From Diphasiastrum complanatum (taxonomy: Eukaryota > Streptophyta > Lycopodiopsida > Lycopodiales > Lycopodiaceae), in assembly GCA_029204225.1 (NCBI GenBank), contig CM055097.1, positions 8,077,411-8,141,410 of the forward strand: a DNA stretch of 64,000 nucleotides, in the 5' to 3' direction. Below are positions 61,099 to 64,000 of the stretch, in pieces. A program made the position numbers and the translations under genes. Each line of letters starts with the position of its first letter. Position 1 is the first letter of the stretch. A model generated the notes under the pieces. That model was not told the origin of the DNA. It saw only the letters and a list, made by a program, of their open reading frames with translations, and did no database searches.

Positions 61099-61129
61099 AT
61101 AGCAGTCGGCACTCTCTAAATGTTACCTG

Positions 61130-61700
61130 TATATATGTTAACTCTAGCTATTAGTTAATTTTTGGGTACTCCCAAGGATTTTACACAGTAGAAATGTTAA
61201 CCGTTATTTTGTAACATAATTTACTCCCCCCTTCAAGAAATTGACCTGGTTAAATGTTATTTTACAAATACCAATTGTGAAGGAGATGTGCACATACTGA
61301 TAGTCAAGGGAATGGGCTATAATCTGACGGCTGGGGCCTGGGCCAGCAAAATGCCCAAATGTGCCCCAAATTGAGGGTTAGGGTTTCCTTTCGGCTAGCC
61401 CCGGCCCCAGCCATAGCGTTACACCAGCCCCCAACCATCGTGTTACTTCGCTTGATTTTGAGATAATGGGTATGCAGATTCAGAGTAGTCAAAGCAACCC
61501 AAATTGTCAACTTCTGATATGGTCCGATACATGGAGGAAAAGCTAAAACATGTAGATTTATGGTCATCAGGAACATTGTATCCTATTGATCCATGTTCAT
61601 TGCAGCATCCAGATTTTCATTCGGCGAGTCAGTTAATAATCTATTAGTGTCATGGTAAAAATGACCTTTTGGATTACTGTGAGAATTTGATGCTCTATGG
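61130..61700. other. Intergenic, no supportable gene
   Basis: Contains a GC-rich stretch with GGCTGGGGCC-like and GCCCCGGCCCCAGCC inverted blocks (61328-61420). No coding motif. Confidence 0.4.
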
Positions 61701-61713
61701 GAATGCACATTAA

Positions 61714-63617
61714 ATGCAAAGAATACATTATTTGGAAGATGAATCAAGGAAAATATCAAAGGAGTGCGAAGAAAAATCTACAAAGATAAAAACTTGTTTG
61801 GATGAAAATGAGATGCTCAAGGAGGAGATCCAAAGGTTGAAATCTTCTTTGCATCATCATACAACTAGTAATGATGAGATAAAATTGCATTTTAATCCAT
61901 GCATATCTCATATTTGTCTCTTGTTAAAGATATGGATGTGCTCAACAGAAAGGTCCGAAGCAACTAGAGGAAAAGACTGGTAAGCAAGGATATATGTGAT
62001 CTATCATCCAAAAGAGGTCATAAAAAAAGACGAATCCGTGCATTCAAGTAAGTTACAGCTTATTTGGTATTGAATATTGCTTGAACTTTTTGATTCAGTC
62101 ATAATCACTAATTTTGTTATTTATTCATTTCAACTTTCTGTTGATTTGCTTATCATATACTGCTGTGAATACTATGAGTGTCCTAATTTCTACTGACATT
62201 TTCATGAATATTATGTTTGCAATGCAGATCAGCATTGGTTGTTGAAGACCATTTGGCCGATGAGATTTCAATTGGAAACTCACTAGGCTCTATCTTGACT
62301 TCTAAATCTATGAAATCAATGGTAAATAATAACAAAACGAAAAGTGTTAATACTATGAGGCTAATCACGTTTTTGTATTCTTTTATAGGTGCTGAAAGAA
62401 GACCATAACATTCTCTCATGGATATTTAATAGAATATATATCCTGCTACCATAAAAAATCACATGGAGGGAGTTCCACTCAATATTCCTAAAATTGGCAC
62501 AATCAACATTGAATGGCATTTAGCAGGAGATCTGAAGACATTAAAATGTATGTTCAATGTATCTCATGGCGCTAACTCTAAACACCCTTGTTTGTACTGC
62601 ATGAAAACATCAAAAGACATGACAAGGAGTACATGAATATCAAGAGATCGAGAAGATCCTAATTGGAAACCTGCACTACCGATTCCTCTACGAAATGTTC
62701 ATATCTGTACATTGCATGCGAGGTGCGTATTATAGAAAAAATAACATATCTTCACATCTTGTTTGCATGAAATTCCGACCAGAGGCCTCTACAAAGGAAG
62801 CTATTTCCAGATTAGAGGATGTGTTGTCCAAAGCAGGCTTACATAAAGGCCACGTTAAAATAAAAAAAGATAACAAGCTATCAGGTTAAACAGGAGATAT
62901 TCCATGTTGGAGGATCTAAAGCTCGAAGTTTTTTATCAAATTATTCTGGCAAACAATCTAAGGTTCAATACACAGTTTGGAAAGAAATTATTGCAGCAAC
63001 TCAAGATTTCGAAGAAGAAGGTTCTACTCGTATACACAAAGTAGAAGTTTGGAAAAAGTTAGACATGGTGAAATACTTGAGAAAAGATAAATTTTCAAAT
63101 ACTGATGTTCAAATGATACAGACAACAACCAATGAATTTGTGGATGTAGTTCAAAGTGCATGGGGTATTGATTAAATAACACATTATATGGTAAGATTTT
63201 GATTTTACACTACGATAGACAAATATGTGCAATTAAATTAGATACTTTTGGTACTAATTTAGATTATGTTTTTATGACATGCAGCACATATTACGACATC
63301 ATTCGACATTCTTTGCAAGAAATAGTAGAAGTCTTAGCATATGGTCATGGCAAGGAATGGAAAAATCTCATTGGCAAGCAAGAGCGGCATTTCATAAAAG
63401 TACACAACATGGCGGGACTAGCACAAAAAATAGCTATATACTGCAACTTTTCCAATGGTTTTACAGAAGAATCCAAATTCGTCATAATACAAATCGATGG
63501 ATTATAAAAAAATTTCAAAATCATGCAAATTTATACAAGCCAATAGGCTATAGACGCACAATTAAATTTTGTATATTATATAAAAATATTTACGAAGTAC
63601 AATTCAGTAGTATCTAA
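61714..63617 (+). pseudogene. Degenerate transposase-like gene, plus strand
   Basis: Fragments in order: a coiled-coil piece (61714-61860, SKECEEKSTKIKTCLDENEM). INIEWHLAGDLKTLKCMFNV then SHGANSKHPCLYCMK (62500-62615). PLRNVHICTLHAR (about 62685-62725). RPEASTKEAISRLEDVLSKA (62780-62885). VWKEIIAATQDFEEEGSTRI then FVDVVQSAWGID (62970-63174). SLSIWSWQGMEKSHWQARAA then QHGGTS and LQLFQWFYRRIQ (63330-63480), stopping at 63615-63617. The GDLKTL...GANSxHPCLYC and GMEKSHWQAR...TQHGG blocks resemble conserved blocks of eukaryotic transposon proteins I recall but cannot assign to a named superfamily. Intron-like gaps and frame changes separate the pieces. Confidence 0.5.
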
Positions 63618-64000
63618 TCTGCTTCCGATATTTCTTCCAATAAAAGTTGCAACTTAGAATCATGCAACAATTTTCTTCTTTCGTATGGATCCAATAGCTC
63701 ATAGTTTTCATGCTTACTTAGATCAACGTAAGCAGCATACACTGCAAAATGAGATGATCTAAGCATGGAATTCACTAGCTCCATATCCTAATATTCTAAC
63801 CGCAATAGTTTTCTTTACAAAAATTATTTTATGCACCTTATTGAAATTATGTCCTCCAAAAAAATGAGACAGTGCCTTGATTGCCATAATCATAGATTCA
63901 CCATGATGAAACTTTGAATGGGCAACACTTATCACATTATTCTTGAAGGACTTCAGATAGTGCCCCTGTGCATGATCTCTTGAAAATTCTCCAGCAGAAG
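63614..64000 (-). pseudogene. Convergent degenerate ORF, runs off the window
   Basis: On the minus strand, entering from the right edge: SAGEFSRDHAQGHYLKSFKN then SVAHSKFHHGESMIMAIKAL and FFGGHNFNKVHKIIFVKKTI (64000-63800). A frame change near 63780 is followed by SSHFAVYAAYVDLSKHENYE, LLDPYERRKLLHDSKLQLLL and EEISEAD, with TAG at 63614-63616. The composition is clearly protein-like. Its stop overlaps the stop of the plus-strand transposase-like gene. Family unknown. Confidence 0.45.

Overview
The window looks like nuclear DNA of a vascular land plant. A fern or another seed-free plant with a repeat-rich genome is my best guess. The evidence is spliced genes with GT-AG introns, a plant PLS-type pentatricopeptide (PPR) protein with E and DYW regions, plant Ty1/copia and Ty3/gypsy lineages including a chromovirus and a Tat/Athila-like element, a CACTA transposon, and very long (GA)n, (CT)n, (AC)n and (TA)n arrays. 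The species assignment is inference. Most of the sequence is decayed, nested mobile DNA with few host genes.

Layout, left to right. 1-4.5 kb: a Ty3/gypsy integrase fragment on the minus strand abuts a 5'-truncated chromovirus of the same family on the plus strand, which ends in a chromodomain, polypurine tract and 3' LTR. 5.9-9.3 kb: three older gypsy remnants. 10.98-11.80 kb: three phase-matched exons of a cellular retropepsin-like aspartic protease. 12.7-13.5 kb: a small palindromic, probably non-autonomous element. 15.2-18.2 kb: a copia element (minus) with primer-binding site and 5' LTR start, truncated in reverse transcriptase. About 18.8-27.4 kb: a Tat/Athila-like gypsy element (minus) with a very long LTR, an extra coiled-coil ORF downstream of pol, integrase, RNase H and RT. 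28.7-36.8 kb: microsatellites and minisatellites, with repeated Helitron-like termini beside (TA)n tracts. 37.9-39.0 kb: a two-exon plant gene of unknown function. 40.9-42.4 kb: a gypsy remnant. 44.3-46.3 kb: two nested copia pieces. 46.27-49.05 kb: a DNA transposon with about 126-bp inverted ends and a decayed transposase-like gene. 49.7-51.7 kb: a CACTA (TNP2) transposase relic, followed by an 83-bp tRNA-like SINE with a perfect 16-bp target duplication.

52.2-55.7 kb holds the most informative host locus. Five small exons that keep frame encode two tandem PDF motifs of the kind found in organellar single-stranded-DNA-binding (OSB) proteins, and they splice in frame into a long PPR exon. The DYW-deaminase tail of that gene is broken. 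58.06-60.95 kb (minus) is a protein kinase-ankyrin gene with a frameshift in the kinase, further breaks in the ankyrin part, and a duplicated W-box-containing repeat just upstream. 61.7-64 kb holds two convergent, decayed transposon genes whose stop codons overlap.

All calls come from reading the sequence and from recalled family motifs. No database search was run. Exon boundaries are inferred from GT-AG sites and phase.
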